A stretch of DNA of 64,000 nucleotides from Salminus brasiliensis (Eukaryota; Chordata; Actinopteri; Characiformes; Bryconidae), in NCBI RefSeq assembly GCF_030463535.1, contig NC_132891.1, forward strand, positions 12,187,949-12,251,948, read 5' to 3'. How positions within the stretch are numbered: the stretch's first letter is position 1; the number at the start of each line of letters is the position of its first letter. Below the pieces are notes generated by a model. That model was not told the DNA's origin and searched no databases. It saw nothing but the letters and a program-made list of their open reading frames with translations. The translations under genes were made by a program, and so were the position numbers. Of the stretch, positions 10,575-22,587 are shown one piece after another.

Positions 10575-10670
10575 AGGGTTTATAAAGCCTATGACCACAC
10601 AGAATGGTGAGAACCTGAGTAAAGCTCTTGGCCTTGGTGTGACCATGTGGACCTGGCAAGCTAAAGCCAC
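10575..10670. repeat. Local direct repeat, copy 1 (pairs with 12764-12845)
   Basis: It shares GCCTATGACCACACAGAAT, GAGTAAAGCTCTTGGC and TGACCAT with 12764-12845, in the same order and orientation. It may be a small interspersed repeat or a local duplication of a regulatory block between her4 and her12. Confidence 0.6.
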
Positions 10671-12046
10671 GAATGCCCACCTGTCGTCTGGGTTTCACAA
10701 GTGGCCTTGCGCCGTAGACGTCCACAGAAGCCATGGGAGCAACCTCACTGTTACGGCACTATGTTCAGCTAAATTGGGAAGAATATGAATTTTATATTGG
10801 TATGAATGAACTGTCCTTATTAACATTCACTGAGGATTATGGAGAGGATCTTGGCACACACTTTAAGGAACTTGTGTGAAACCGATCTTGTCACTTTTTT
10901 CACTTCATTGTCTAAAGGTATTAGTCGCTTTGATTTACAGAACAACGTGGCAGTGGACAGCAGCTCTGCTGCTTTCTCACACTCGACCAGCCAACCAAGC
11001 TGTCTCTTTGTTGAGACAATAGGAGGGATCAGTCATGGTTGTGCTCTTCTTAAGAATGGAGTCTGTGAGTCTGGGGTGGTGGGTGAGGAGTGTGGGAGAC
11101 ACATGCACAACTCCGGGAGGCAAAAATGCAGGGCATCAGTGCTAAGCCCACCCTTCCCCACACACACGAGGTTGGTGTTGAGGGTCACAAAATTAATTCA
11201 GATACTTTCCCAGATATTGACAGACCCATTCCACAACACTGGGTTGGCGTTGCATGCATTTTGTCGTGCTGACTTGCTGCAGTGCACAGGAACTTAGGAA
11301 GAAGTAGTAGTAGCTACGTTGAAAACTCTGAAACAAAATACTGAATACCAGATTCTAACCAGAACATCTGACAGTGCTCCAGAAGGCAGTGTAGTGATGA
11401 AGATCTCTGTAACTGCATTGTGAAGGCAACGATACCAACAGCCCAGTGCTAGACGTTAGCGATTAGCTGTTTTAGGATTAGCATGACAAGTTTTTCATTC
11501 AATTAAAGAATTTTAAGATGTTCATAATGCAACACTTTTTTATTTAGACATGACTCTTGCGCAACCCCCCCCCCCGACCCCCCAGCTTTAGAATACTGTC
11601 TAAAGAAGCAATTGCTAGTTTCAGACTCTATTAGAGGTCTATTAAATATAAGAAAGTAAGTCAATGTTAAAATATAAATAAATAGAAATGTATTGTAAAT
11701 AAACTAAAAACTTTAATATGTGGAAGAAATACCTGTATTACATATTTACATGTATTATTATTATTACTAACATTACTAATATTATTATTATTATAATTTA
11801 CTAACATATTGATACTTTCCTAAAAACGAAATATAAAAAAATCCAATCCATATATTTTTAAATTCTAGTTAATGATAATAATAAGATTAACATAAAATAA
11901 CTGCCACACAATTCCACACTTTTAAACAGTAGTGGGTTTTCGCCAGCAGAGTAGTGTCTAGGCTACACACCACAATAAAAGTCCTCCGGTTAAAACTCTA
12001 CTAAACTTTGAGTTTAGTCACAGTGAGTTCAGCTGGAGGCTCTGTA

Positions 12047-12389
12047 CACGTGCCCATCGGTGTTGCTGCATTTCCTAGTGTTTAGGCTTATTTAAGCTGG
12101 TTTATTGAGTGTCAGCTTCAGACTGCAGTTTAGGTCCACGTGCGCTCTCACGCTGTCCTGCCTGTTGCCGCAGCCAATATTTCAATCTGACACGCTTCCA
12201 ACTGTCCCTCAGATCCGGACTCGGCCACGTGGACGTGACAGCTTCGTCAGGTGTCGGCGTGAGACTTCTGCCACCTCCCTGCTACATCAGTGGCTATCAA
12301 AGCAAGTACTGACTGAAGCAAACCCCAGACCTAACAGACTGTGTGTTCGCAGTTGTGCTGGGAAGCGCTTCGCACGCTGCAACCACGTG
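12047..12389. promoter_or_regulatory. Cluster of four CACGTG E-boxes in a CpG-richer block
   Basis: CACGTG palindromes occur at 12047-12052, 12137-12142, 12226-12231 and 12384-12389. The surrounding 400 bp is clearly richer in CpG than the AT-rich flanks (11640-11930 and 12540-12680). It lies about 1.1 kb upstream of the her12-like ATG. CACGTG is bound by several bHLH classes, including Hes/Hey-related repressors, so autoregulation or cross-regulation is plausible but inferred. Confidence 0.45.
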
Positions 12390-12471
12390 CCATTAGCGCA
12401 CCTCGGTGTTAGTCACGTTCCTGTAGGAAGTGTGAGACAGGTTTAGCATATCTGTAGTGAGTAGAAACTAG

Positions 12472-12491
12472 ACCCCCCCCCCCCCCCCCCC
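12472..12491. repeat. Poly-C tract
   Basis: A run of about 20 C residues. Shorter C runs occur at 11565-11584 and 14994-15003. No function is implied. Confidence 0.8.
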
Positions 12492-12763
12492 AACCGATGC
12501 TTAAGTAGAAGCTATTGGGAAAGGCATTTACTTACATTGAATTTTAGCCCTTTACAGGTTTGTTTGTTTATTTATTTATCATTTTAAAAATTTATTTATT
12601 TATTTATTTATTTGTGGTATTACTAAATACCACAACAGAGATGTGTAAAATATTTAATAATATCAAAGATCCCATATAATATTTCTTTCTTCATCCTATC
12701 TGTTGCTGAACAGTGAACTAATTATCATTCCAAATGGACCATCTAGGGCACTGGGTTGATTTT

Positions 12764-12845
12764 GGGTTTATTTAGCCTATGACCACACAGAATTAAAGGA
12801 AGACTTTGAGTAAAGCTCTTGGCTTTGGCATGACCATATGGTCTA
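12764..12845. repeat. Local direct repeat, copy 2 (pairs with 10575-10670)
   Basis: See the partner copy. Shared blocks are AGCCTATGACCACACAGAAT and GAGTAAAGCTCTTGGC. It lies about 650 bp upstream of her12. Confidence 0.6.
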
Positions 12846-13370
12846 GGATAACAACACAACACATTTGCCCACTTGTTGTAATATCAAAATCATCACTGAA
12901 ACAGAAGAGCCGTGCCCAAAAAATATCCCTTTCTATGCTGACAGATGCTGGAAGTACTTCTGGAGAACTTGGGCTTGGTGGGCTACCTGTGTAGAGAACC
13001 CGTAGGTTCAGATTCAGAGTTGTGAGCTGGTGAAAATGAGCCATTACGGCGTGGTAATTTGTAGGTCAGACATGTGAAAGTATTCCAGCCCCCACTAAAA
13101 GACAACGCATTTTTATTAACATGGTTAGTCTTTAGTGTATACAGCGGTCAGAAATTCAGAGGGCTTGAAAAAATATCGTGTGAAGTAGATCAGCCAACTG
13201 ACTGCTGGCCCTAAACGTTGAGCCAGAGCGTGCGAGAAAGTTCTCAGACAATAAAAGTGGCATGCCTCTGATACCTTGGGAAACTTTCTCCCAACAGAAG
13301 ACATGCAGCCAGTTAACCATAAAATGAATGGCCTCTATTGTTGTGATGAGCCAGCCCTCTGGTCTCAGAG

Positions 13371-13433
13371 TGTGGGAAAAGTAATCCAGCACAAGCCACA
13401 TGACTTTGTAATGGAAATGCCCGAGTATAAATA
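13371..13433 (+). promoter_or_regulatory. her12-like promoter: RBPJ-type site and TATA box
   Basis: TGTGGGAAA, a perfect YGTGDGAAM match, is at 13371-13379 and TATAAATA at 13426-13433. The ATG follows 65 bp after the TATA box. This compact layout is typical of direct Notch targets. Confidence 0.65.
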
Positions 13434-13497
13434 CAGCAGGCTGTCCCTCAGAGGGTCCCACAACTTATTCTGCAGCCAAGGAACAAACAGAGAAGAC

Positions 13498-14113
13498 ATG
13501 GCTCCACACTCAGTTACTCTTTCCACCTTTGACCACCTGAGATTCAGTGATAAAGACAGACTTAAGGTATGCTACTTTCTAAGCTTTCCAAAAAAAAACA
13601 TCTTTATGGTTCTTGAAATTCTTTATTCTGTCATTTTTTGAACAGTGTTTAAACCAAATCCCTTCATTCTATTTCCAGCTAAGAAAACCGATCGTAGAGA
13701 AGATGCGCCGAGACCGTATCAACAGCTGCATCGATCAGCTCAAGAAGCTGCTGGAGAAGGAGCTCCACAGCCAAGACCCCAGCACCAAGCTGGAGAAAGC
13801 TGACATCCTGGAGATGACGGTCAGCTTCCTGAAGCAGCAGCAACAGCAGAGGCTGCCGGCCGTGCTGGCCCAGAAGGACTATAACGAAGGCTACTCGCAC
13901 TGCTGGAGGGAGTCTCTGCACTTCCTCAATGTCCATTCTAGCAGAGGTCGATCAGCCCAGGAGCTCCAGCAACTCCACCAAGCCCAGAGAACCAGCACAG
14001 AGCTCAGCTGCAGCCAACCTCCTTCCAGCCCCAGCTCCAGCTCCAAGCACAGTCAAGCACAGGCAGTTCAGCAGCAGCAGCAGCCTGGCAGGCCTGTCTG
14101 GAGGCCCTGGTAG
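13498..14113 (+). CDS. her12: her12-like bHLH-Orange repressor (HES5 class)
   Basis: Nuclear transcriptional repressor of 167 residues. Exon 1 is 13498-13566 (23 codons, MAPHSVTLSTFDHL...), with donor GTATGC; exon 2 is 13679-14113 (acceptor ATTTCCAG, stop TAG). The basic region with its proline (LRKPIVEKMRRDRIN, about residues 24-38) leads into SCIDQLKKLLEKEL and LEKADILEMTVSFL. A short Q run, a shortened Orange segment (NEGYSHCWRESLHFL, about 88-102) and a Ser/Gln-rich linker precede the WRPW end. It differs clearly from the three her4-like copies, so it is an older paralogue. The name rests on resemblance to zebrafish her12 and on its place beside a her4 cluster; her15 is the main alternative. 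Notch control is supported by the RBPJ-type site at 13371. Confidence 0.88.
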
Positions 14114-14690
14114 AGTCCTGGGAGAGTGACTGTTGAAACCTGAGGAACAGTGACGTTCATGTTTCTCATTGAAGTAGAAGATATTCAGTTCCAGAATTAA
14201 AGCTTGACATGTTTTGTCATCACATTGATTGGCAAAAGTTTGAGATTAATATTTGTGGGCATGTTTTTGCCAGTGCTAAGAAAGGCCATGGCCTTATTTG
14301 TTTTATGTAATGGTGGCTCTTATTGGGATATTTAACACGTGTTAAATTTTTCTAACTTTTTAAACGTCTGTTAGAGCAAATTTCTACTGTGTGATGTCTG
14401 TATATTAAGGTAACATTGACTCCAGTGGAGTATGTGTGTTATACAAACCAGATTTATGAATTTGTGTTGTATTTACAAGTGTTCCAGAGAATATTTCTCT
14501 ATGTGTTGAGAATTCAGCACAGTATGTTCATGAAGGATTAAGCTAACCTTTGATAAAGGAACCAGTGCACTGAATGAGTGTGCATATTGTACTTGTATTG
14601 TATTGTACTTTTGTTGTGATTGATTTTGTAAAACCAAGCTCTTGTTCACTTTCTTTGCTAATAAATTTTATTTTTTAAATAACATACTGA
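14114..14690 (+). other. her12-like 3'UTR with poly(A) signal
   Basis: Non-coding sequence ending at AATAAA (14660-14665). It contains a perfect 16-bp palindrome with a central CACGTG at 14331-14346. Confidence 0.6.
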
Positions 14691-14699
14691 ACGTGTATG

Positions 14700-15600
14700 T
14701 TCCTCACACTTTTTGCACATTTACAAATGTTTATGTAAGTATTTATAGTATGTTTTAAGAAAACTATAAAAACTGCATTTGTAGTTTTATAATAGTCCTC
14801 ACCACACATTGTCAAAATAATAAGAAAATAAAATGTTAAAAATAGTGATTTTCCAAGGTCAGGATTTTTCACCAGTACATTTGTTATACACAACTCAACA
14901 GGCACTCCCTAGCACAGATATTGTCTTGAAAAATCCCTCTTAAATTCAGTCATTGAGCCTCTTCTCTACCGGCACACTTCCATTGTCCTGTCCCCCCCCC
15001 CCCTGAGAGTATTACACACTGAATAGGAGAGTAGTGTGGGAAACACACCCAGTCAGGCTACTCACACACTCTTGAGTCAAAGGAGATGACCTCCTCGACG
15101 CCGAAAAAAAACCTTTTCATCCTGTCATCTGCCCCCAGGGGCTGCGTGTGCATGTGGTGGGGGAAGGGGGCTGCTCTAAGAACAAGTAGTAAGTGACTGG
15201 AGAATGGAGATGGATATGGTGAAACTGACTGTATGGTTCTTTTGCTGAGGTGCAGATGCATATGATAGTCAGTGTGTTTGTTGTTAGTTTAAGAGCTAGC
15301 ACTGGACGATGGAATTTAAGGACATCTGCTGTGGCACCCTTTTAAAGCAGCTGCCCAGTTAAACCTTTTCCCAAGATACCTTCTAGTGAAACTGGGCACG
15401 CTTGCCCGAGAGTAGCGATCAGAACAGATGGTCACTTGCGCCAACGTAAACTGTGGCACTGCTCTTTCGTCTGTTAACACAATAACCCTTTCTCCTTTTT
15501 TCTACGCAGGGTCCGGGCATATGCCAAGCAGACAGACAGACTGCAGAAGACAATCTCAGAACCAGCTGCTTCTAAAACGGATGAACTACTATTATATTAC
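14700..15600. other. Spacer between her12-like gene and tas1r2
   Basis: No gene was seen. It holds a poly-C run at 14994-15003 and one more RBPJ-type TGTGGGAAA at 15035-15043, of unknown meaning. Confidence 0.4.
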
Positions 15601-15602
15601 TC

Positions 15603-15608
15603 TTTATT
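15603..15608 (-). terminator. Candidate poly(A) signal of tas1r2
   Basis: AATAAA on the minus strand lies 45 bp past the stop codon. This would give a very short 3'UTR, and another signal further on may be used. Confidence 0.45.
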
Positions 15609-15652
15609 CTAAGAACGTACGTGGTACTAAAAAAACAAGCAAAGCAACGTTT

Positions 15653-18600
15653 TCACTGTTTGGCCATGGTATACATTTGAATGCAGTTTTGGAAGTGAGC
15701 AGTGGTATTCATCTGAGGTTTTAACAAAATGATGTACACTTTGGGTAAAAAATATCCACCCAGTATTCCAAGGACACTACAAAGTACAGCAACCACCTCC
15801 AGAGCCATGGTTAGAGTGCCTCTGTTAACGGTGTACACTGTGAAGAAGCTGATCCAGGAGATCATGTAGATCATGAGGCTGAAAGTAATGCACTTGGCCT
15901 CATTGTAATTGGCAGGCAGGTCTTTACCCATGTAGCTAAGGCAGAAGCAAAGAATGCTAAGTAGGGACACATACAAAATCTCCACAAACGCTCCAGGAGA
16001 CAGAGTGTTACTGCACTCTAGAACAATGCTGCTATAGTACAGGTCATAATTCTGGGAGGGGTAAGGTGTGTATAAGATCACATGGACGACAGAGATGAGG
16101 AACTCCACTGCAGAAGTGACCAGGATGAACGCCTCAGGGCCTCTGTTTTTGGCCCAGGTCTCGTAGAACCTGGGAAGCTTAGAGGACCACTTGAATATGC
16201 ACACCACCTGCAGGGAGAGGTAAACACAGAGGCTTTCTACTTGAGAATGGAATAGGTTAAAAACATCAATGGGCATAAACACAATAAGTAAGCTTCTCTA
16301 TCTTTCTGAATGACTTTGTATACATCTCACACATTAAAATATGCAGACAATCCACTGTGCAGTCCTCGAGATGGGTAGCACTATTACACAGTCATATAAG
16401 AATATTAATCACCACCTTGATAATATGCTTGGCTCAGATGACATCAGTGGGATAGACAGAAGGTGTTCATTATTGAGCTTAACTGGTCCACTGGAGCACC
16501 ACTGTTACGCCACTAGGAGGCACTCAATGCGCGAGAAGTCCATTCTCGGCACTCTTTCACTACGGTGGCTTTAGAACAGCTGGTATGCTTTTACTAGACC
16601 CTTTTGGACATCAGTCAAATCACATCCTTATGCTGATCATGCCAATTGGTTTGCACTCTGCTACAACTGACTGGTGTGCTCGCCTATGTATATGTATGTG
16701 CAGCAAACCAGTCCAAATGAGGGGTGGGTCATTGCACTCACTGCAATATTGTGTCCCTAAGGTGACATGATGGTTGTTTTTTGATGTGTAGCCCCAGAAT
16801 GTTATACTGAGGACACAAACTTAGTTTCTAGTGGCCATAATCTAAGTATCTAGAGACCACTAAATAATAAACATTAAGGCCATATATTATCTTGTGGCCT
16901 CAATATATTGTGCCAATGCTTTTTTTCCCTATGCTGACATATTTTGGATGTACTAGGAACTTGTACTGTGGTTCTCATTGGTCCTTGAGGAGATTTCCTT
17001 AATCCTATTCTAACTACCTTCTCTGAAACCCGCCTTCCACTTCTCACTACTACTCTTCAAATATCTAGTCCACTCTTACCAACACTTGCTTTGACATGAT
17101 CTCTCTCTTACCTGGAGGGAGCGGACGGTCACACAGGCCAGGCAGACAGTGAAGCTGAGGAGGAAGAGGGACTGCTTGAGCAGGCAGGCTAGTCGCGAGG
17201 GCGTGCCGAAATGGCACAGTGTGCTGGAGGACGCTGCGGTCATGGACAGCAGCATGAGCAGACAGGTCCTGCCCCCAGCAGACTTTACCACTGGGGTGCT
17301 CAGGTTGAACAGGAAGAGGACAGCGGTGCCCAGGGTGAGCAGCAGAGTGATGGCCAGCAGAACCAGCAGAACATAAGATGGTGGAGAATTCCAGGGCAGA
17401 TAAAGTACGGTTCTGTTCAGACACTCCTCACTCTCAGGTGGAGACCACTGATCTTGCTTACAGGGCTGGCAGCTGGTGGAGCCTAGTATGATAGCATGGA
17501 GTCAAACTGGCATTAGATGTATTTGGTTGGGGTTATTACCCATCCACGCTCCTTCTTTAAATCAGTGGACACTTTATGAGACCTCCTTACCTTATTATTA
17601 AAGGGCAGAAATATACACTGTAGCTTATCTGTTGCCATGCCCAACACTACTAAAATTGGTCAGCTTATAGACACAGGGATACTGTTGTCTAGATAATATG
17701 TAGGTGGTGGACTCACTTGCTCAATGCAGCAGTGACAATGACCTGGTACATTATAATAACATATATCATGTTCTGTGACAACTACAGGTTTATAAGGGTT
17801 GTAAAATGACCATTTATCAAAAGCTACAGGATGGCTAGCACAAACTCTGCATGGAAACATTGGCAACTGTCTTTAACTGAAACCATTAGAGTTTGGTAGG
17901 TGTAGGTGCAGGTTATTTTTGAGAGTATATATATAAAAAAATAAGGAGCAGATATCTACACTTGCCCCTAGACATTATTGTTGGAGATCTGAGAAATTCT
18001 GTCTGACTGTCAATGTAGTTTTGAGAGTGAAGAATGGAAGCCTGGATTCCTCATGGTAAAAGAAAATGAGTAGATACTGACAGTAATGCAATGTATGCCA
18101 CCTTGTGGTGATATCTAGAACTACATATGCATTTCTGTCTGGATCATTCATGGTCTTAAAGGTAAAGGTGCACGTATTTGTCACTGTACAGTGTACACTG
18201 CACAGCAAAATGTGTCCTCTGCATTTAACCCATCTTTGGTAGTGAACATACACACACTAATGAACTAGGGGCAGTGAGTACACACACACCCAGAGTGGTG
18301 GGCAGCCAACTCCAGCGCCCGGGGAGCAGAGAGAGTAAAGGGCCTTGCTCAAGGGCCCAACAGTGGCAGCTTGCCAAGCCCGGGTATCGAACCCACAACC
18401 CTGTTATCGATAGCACGGCGCTCTAACTGCTGAGCCACCCCCGGTCTGACTTTCAGCTCATTATTCATAGTTCTTTCAGTTAAAGTTCAACCATGTGTTT
18501 AGTGTAAAAACGGTTTGTTCACCAGACTTGTTGAGGAAAGTGGAAGCAGGGCATGCCATGCACTCGAAACAGCACTTATGTTGTCCGACCTGGAGTTCCC

Positions 18601-19771
18601 GATGTCCATAGGGGCATTCTGGGGAGCACAGTGACTCAGTCACCTGAGAAATTGTTTAGAAATCAAACACTCACATATAAAACAACATGAAATATAGCAA
18701 TTTAAGACGATTGGTTATGAAAGAGATGATACATAAATATATAAAGAGAAGAAGAAATTACATACACTGGTTACATCTGACACATCTCCCATCCACTGAA
18801 TCTGAGACAGATCCACCTGAAGATCAGGGGGGTCTGGGCTGTATGCTCCCACCACTCTGAAAGCCCATGCTTTATCCTTCCACGTCCATGTCACTATGTC
18901 ATATCCTGTGGGTGGGTCTCCATTCTCATCAAAATACACTGGTGTGTTTCTGACAGAAAACCGCACTTGCTTTAAACTCTGAAAGAGCTGAGAAGTTCAA
19001 AGACAACGTTACTATTTAGCCTAACAGTGTTGACTTCATTTAATAACATGGCATTAATGTTATAATATATGGCATCAGGTTTCTTATTATTATATTCTTA
19101 TTATTTCTGATGTTCCTGTATCTGTCCTTATTTAAATAAAATAAGGAGATAAATAATAAACAGTCGCTGTCACACAAATCTTGTATCTCCACAATGGCAA
19201 CTTTACAGGATAATAAGAAGCTTCAATGGGAGTCGATGTAGAAAGATTTTTTAGGAGCATTTCCGTTCAGCAATTTTGACACTGATTCATATTATGTTAA
19301 AAAGTAAACAATGAAAATGAAAATGATGGATATTTGATCCAGGCATATTTTAATGGATTGAAAAGCTATTTTACTCGCAGTCCCGTTACGAGTCTTTTTA
19401 ACCATAGTGTTCAGTGCACTATCCGATGTCCTCAAGGCACAAATAACGGACATTATTGTCCATCCTGCTGCAGTGCGGACATTCTCAGAAGATCAATAAA
19501 AGGGTTGGAAGTATTTTTAAAAAACAGACCATAACATCAGACACTTTATAAAACTATCACTGAAAGCTCTGTCTTACCAGCGGGAGAACCACTCACCTTT
19601 CTTTGTTTTTTAACCAGCACTGAAGAGCGTGTACAGAACCGAGTGGAGGCTAACGTTAATGCTAATACACACACTATAGAAACCCAAATCACACACAGCA
19701 CATTCACCCACTATAAACCAGTTATTACACACCAGTACACCACCAACAGATATCAGTCCAGAGTGTGTACC

Positions 19772-19809
<38 letters not shown>

Positions 19810-21731
19810 GGAAATTACTTGACTACACTGTTGTAAAGGAGCTGGGAGTTGATTGGTCAGGGACGAGAGTCAGACTGGATTATAAGATATTAAACACTAT
19901 AAAACAATCATTTTAAGAAAAGTCTTAATCAATCCAGAATGTCTCATTATAGAAACTGTTATTAACAGTAAAGTGTTTATTAGCAGCACAGCTAATCTAA
20001 ACGGTGTGGCTGTTATTTAAACAAAGACAAAGATCGGATCAGATTGGTATCTGCTGACACTCAGCATTAAGACATTCGATTTGGATTGGGGTGCAAAATA
20101 GCTCGTTCAGGACATTCCTATTGGAAATACAAGGTTTTTGCATGACAGCAACAGTATATGTGTATCTAAAAGGAACCGTGAAAGCTGCTGTCATATTTGA
20201 AATGACACTGAATCACAATAAAAACATCAATTAGATAATATTATATTAATCTATATAATATTAAAACACATAAAAAATACTGACCTGCCATGCCGGCACT
20301 TTAGTTTTCTGACATTGTCCCAAGTTACACCCGAGTACCCCCCGCAGTGCGTGTGCGACTGCATACACCGCCTTATACACATTAAAAGAAGATATAATGT
20401 CATAATTCTCCAGAGAAAAAGCTTTAGCTGCCATTGTGTACAGGTCTGTATTTTGCAGGCATGGGACCACCATGTCACTGTCTGAAGAGTTTAAATCTTT
20501 AAGCGTAGACACAGCTTGGGTCTCAAAGTCACGAAACCCTGCAAAAGGTGTGTATTTGACGGATACACCCAGGACAGTCCCAATGGTGCTGATTCCCGGT
20601 ATTCCAGACACCAGAGTGGCCATGGACCAGTCCTCCGTCCCAATCCACACTTTGCCCGTCACATTCTGCTCTATCACAAAAGGGAAAAAGCCTTTGGCGA
20701 TCCTCTTGCTGGAAAACACCACTATGGTGTTCACTTTGGTTTTGATGATATTTCTGACCACATCTCGCATTCGCTGCTGTGTGCCACTGTTAAGGCTTGG
20801 TATCACAGCTTGATGTGCAATGCATATGTCGTGATCTGATGCTTGCTGCGACAGACTTAACATGCCTTGCTGGCCATAAGAATTGTCGCTGCCAAGAACA
20901 GCTATCCAGGTCCAGTTAAACTTGAGAAGGATCTGGATCATGGCGTCGACCTGGTTCTTATCACTGGGAATGGTGCGGAAGAAAGATGGATACCGGATTT
21001 TGTTACTCAGGATTTCGTTGGAAGCTTCATAAGAGATCTGTGAAAATTAATGAAGAAAACAGACATTAGAGCAATGGATAATACAAATATATACACCAAT
21101 CAGGCATAACATTAAAACCAGTAGGTGAAGTGAATTACAGGGGGACCTGTCTGGAGGTGGAATATAAATATTAGGCAGCAAGTGAACAGTTTGGCACTAG
21201 TTCTTGAAGGTGATGCATTGGAAGCAGGAAAAATGATCAAGTGTAAGAATCTGAGTGACCATTACAAGGGCCACATTGTGATGGCTAGACGACTGGATCA
21301 GAGCATCTCAGAAACATCAGGCAGGTCTTGTGGGGTGTTCTTGGTATGTAGTGGTCAGTACATACCAAAAGTGCTCCAAGGGCGGATAACCAGTGAAGCA
21401 GCATGGGCATGGATGCCAAAGGAATATTGATGTCATCCATGAAGGCCGCACATCACAAGCTTCAGTACTTAAAGGATCTGCTGCTAACGTCTTGTTGCCA
21501 GATACTACAGGATGCCTTTAGAGGTCTTGTGAAGTCTGTGCCTCAACAGTTTAGGGCTAAGACATTTGCACACTTTATAGAAAGTGTTCAATTTAAATGC
21601 TTTAAAAGCCATAACCATGCATTTTTTCAATGTAATTAGGTGCTGGGAGCTGAAATCTACCCACACAAGATCTTGAGGTTGAGGTTAGGGTTAGGATAAA
21701 GGTAAAAAACTCCTGATGCATGGTATGATGG

Positions 21732-21792
<61 letters not shown>

Positions 21793-22506
21793 AAATGGTA
21801 AGTATATATAGCAACACGGATATATATATATAATATATATAATTATAATATATTATATAATATAACTTGAGTTGAGTATCAACATTTGGAAAGTCTAGAG
21901 GCCACTCCTTCACTGGGTTATTAAGGGAACAATAGAGGTAAGGTACCTCAGGTAGCAGGTAAGAGCCAAGTGCAGCAGCTGGAGTGAAGGCAAAGTCACT
22001 GCTGTCTGGACCGATGAGTGCCACTGCCCGGGGTTCCACTTTTACTCTGTTATACTGCTGAGCTAGCAGGTCCACGGTGGCCAGAACACTGGCACTGAGG
22101 GAGCAAATGTCGTATGTGTTGTATCCTAGAGTGACGCCTGGCAAGAGCTGATCATTTCCAGTGCCGTTGTTGATCTCCTCCACAGCATACCTCAGAGCCT
22201 GCACCAAGTGAAAGCCATGTTTGTTGTCTGTACCTCTAGAGGACCCAACAGATATCAAAGATCAGAACCATAAGAAACAATGAAGCATGAATACAATGAT
22301 CTATGACTTGTGGGTGATTCTGTAAGTACAATGCAGTCTTACTGTTTACAGGTAGCCATACAAGGTGTAGCAGAGATCGTCGGCCCAGTATTGTGGAGAG
22401 GAAACATGCCGTAGATGGTGAAATCTCCTTTCAGCTGGAGACCAGCACCATAACAGCAGCTCCACACACACACCAGCAGCAGGGTCCCATACACCAGCTT
22501 CCCCAT
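15653..22506 (-). CDS. tas1r2: Taste receptor type 1 member 2-like class C GPCR
   Basis: Seven coding exons splice in phase to 824 residues, normal for T1R: 22343-22506, 21947-22235, 20285-21037, 18766-18987, 18523-18643, 17112-17482 and 15653-16207. A signal peptide ([15 protein letters not shown], residues 1-20) is followed by the Venus flytrap domain ([48 protein letters not shown]) to about 470. A cysteine-rich NCD3G segment follows ([18 protein letters not shown], about 480-530), then seven helices with [20 protein letters not shown] and [10 protein letters not shown]1R2 dimerises with T1R3 to detect sweet compounds in mammals; fish T1R2 receptors respond largely to amino acids. The T1R2 call rests on the C terminus (IQMYTM) and on synteny with iffo2 and ubr4; T1R1 is less likely. 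The seven-helix region is split by an extra intron (16208-17111) where human TAS1R genes have one exon. No frameshift or internal stop was found. Confidence 0.9.
16280..17060. other. tas1r2 intron within the seven-helix domain
   Basis: The intron (16208-17111 in full) has donor GTAAGA and acceptor CCCTGCAG on the minus strand. No gene or clear repeat was recognised inside. Confidence 0.6.
18155..18448 (-). mobile_element. tRNA-derived SINE
   Basis: On the minus strand the head reads GTGGCTCAGCAGTTAGAGCG (A-box-like) and later GGTTGTGGGTTCGATACCCG (B-box-like). The body has CTTGAGCAAGGCCCTTTACT and GTTGGCTGCCCACCACTCTG, and the tail CCAAAGATGGGTTAAATGCA. It lies in tas1r2 intron 5. Confidence 0.8.
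19779..19806. repeat. (CA)n microsatellite in tas1r2 intron 3
   Basis: About 14 CA dinucleotides. Confidence 0.9.
21095..21560. mobile_element. Non-autonomous DNA transposon copy in tas1r2 intron 2
   Basis: It starts CACCAATCAGGCATAACATT and keeps AGGCAGCAAGTGAACAGT, TGGTATGTAGTGGTCAGTAC and the AAGGATCTGCTGCTAACGTC block shared with 7118-7785. The right inverted terminus is not clear, so it is probably truncated. Confidence 0.7.
21734..21789. repeat. (TA)n microsatellite in tas1r2 intron 2
   Basis: About 28 TA units, with further degenerate TA-rich sequence to about 21865. Confidence 0.9.
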
Positions 22507-22587
22507 GCTTCAGCCACACCTGCTCTTCAGTGCTCCCGCTCCACACACACCCACCCTCGCTTTTTCTACACTTCACCACAAGCGAGG

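Noticed and set aside
10839-11297. 152-codon plus frame between her4 copy C and her12
   Set aside because: The longest free-standing frame in this spacer, but with no known motif, no upstream promoter, no splice partner and ordinary composition. A chance frame is more likely.
12105-12446. 113-codon plus frame in the E-box island
   Set aside because: Explained by higher GC content; no Kozak context, splice site or family resemblance.
13679-13936. 85-codon minus frame opposite her12
   Set aside because: Shadow of the bHLH exon; Leu-rich because of antisense CAG codons.
20436-20839. Plus-strand frames over tas1r2 exon 3
   Set aside because: Antisense shadows of the Venus flytrap exon.
15653-22506. 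tas1r1, tas1r3 or a V2R/CaSR-type receptor as alternative identity
   Set aside because: The C-terminus, cysteine-rich segment and length fit T1R, and synteny with iffo2 and ubr4 favours tas1r2. Not excluded without a phylogeny.
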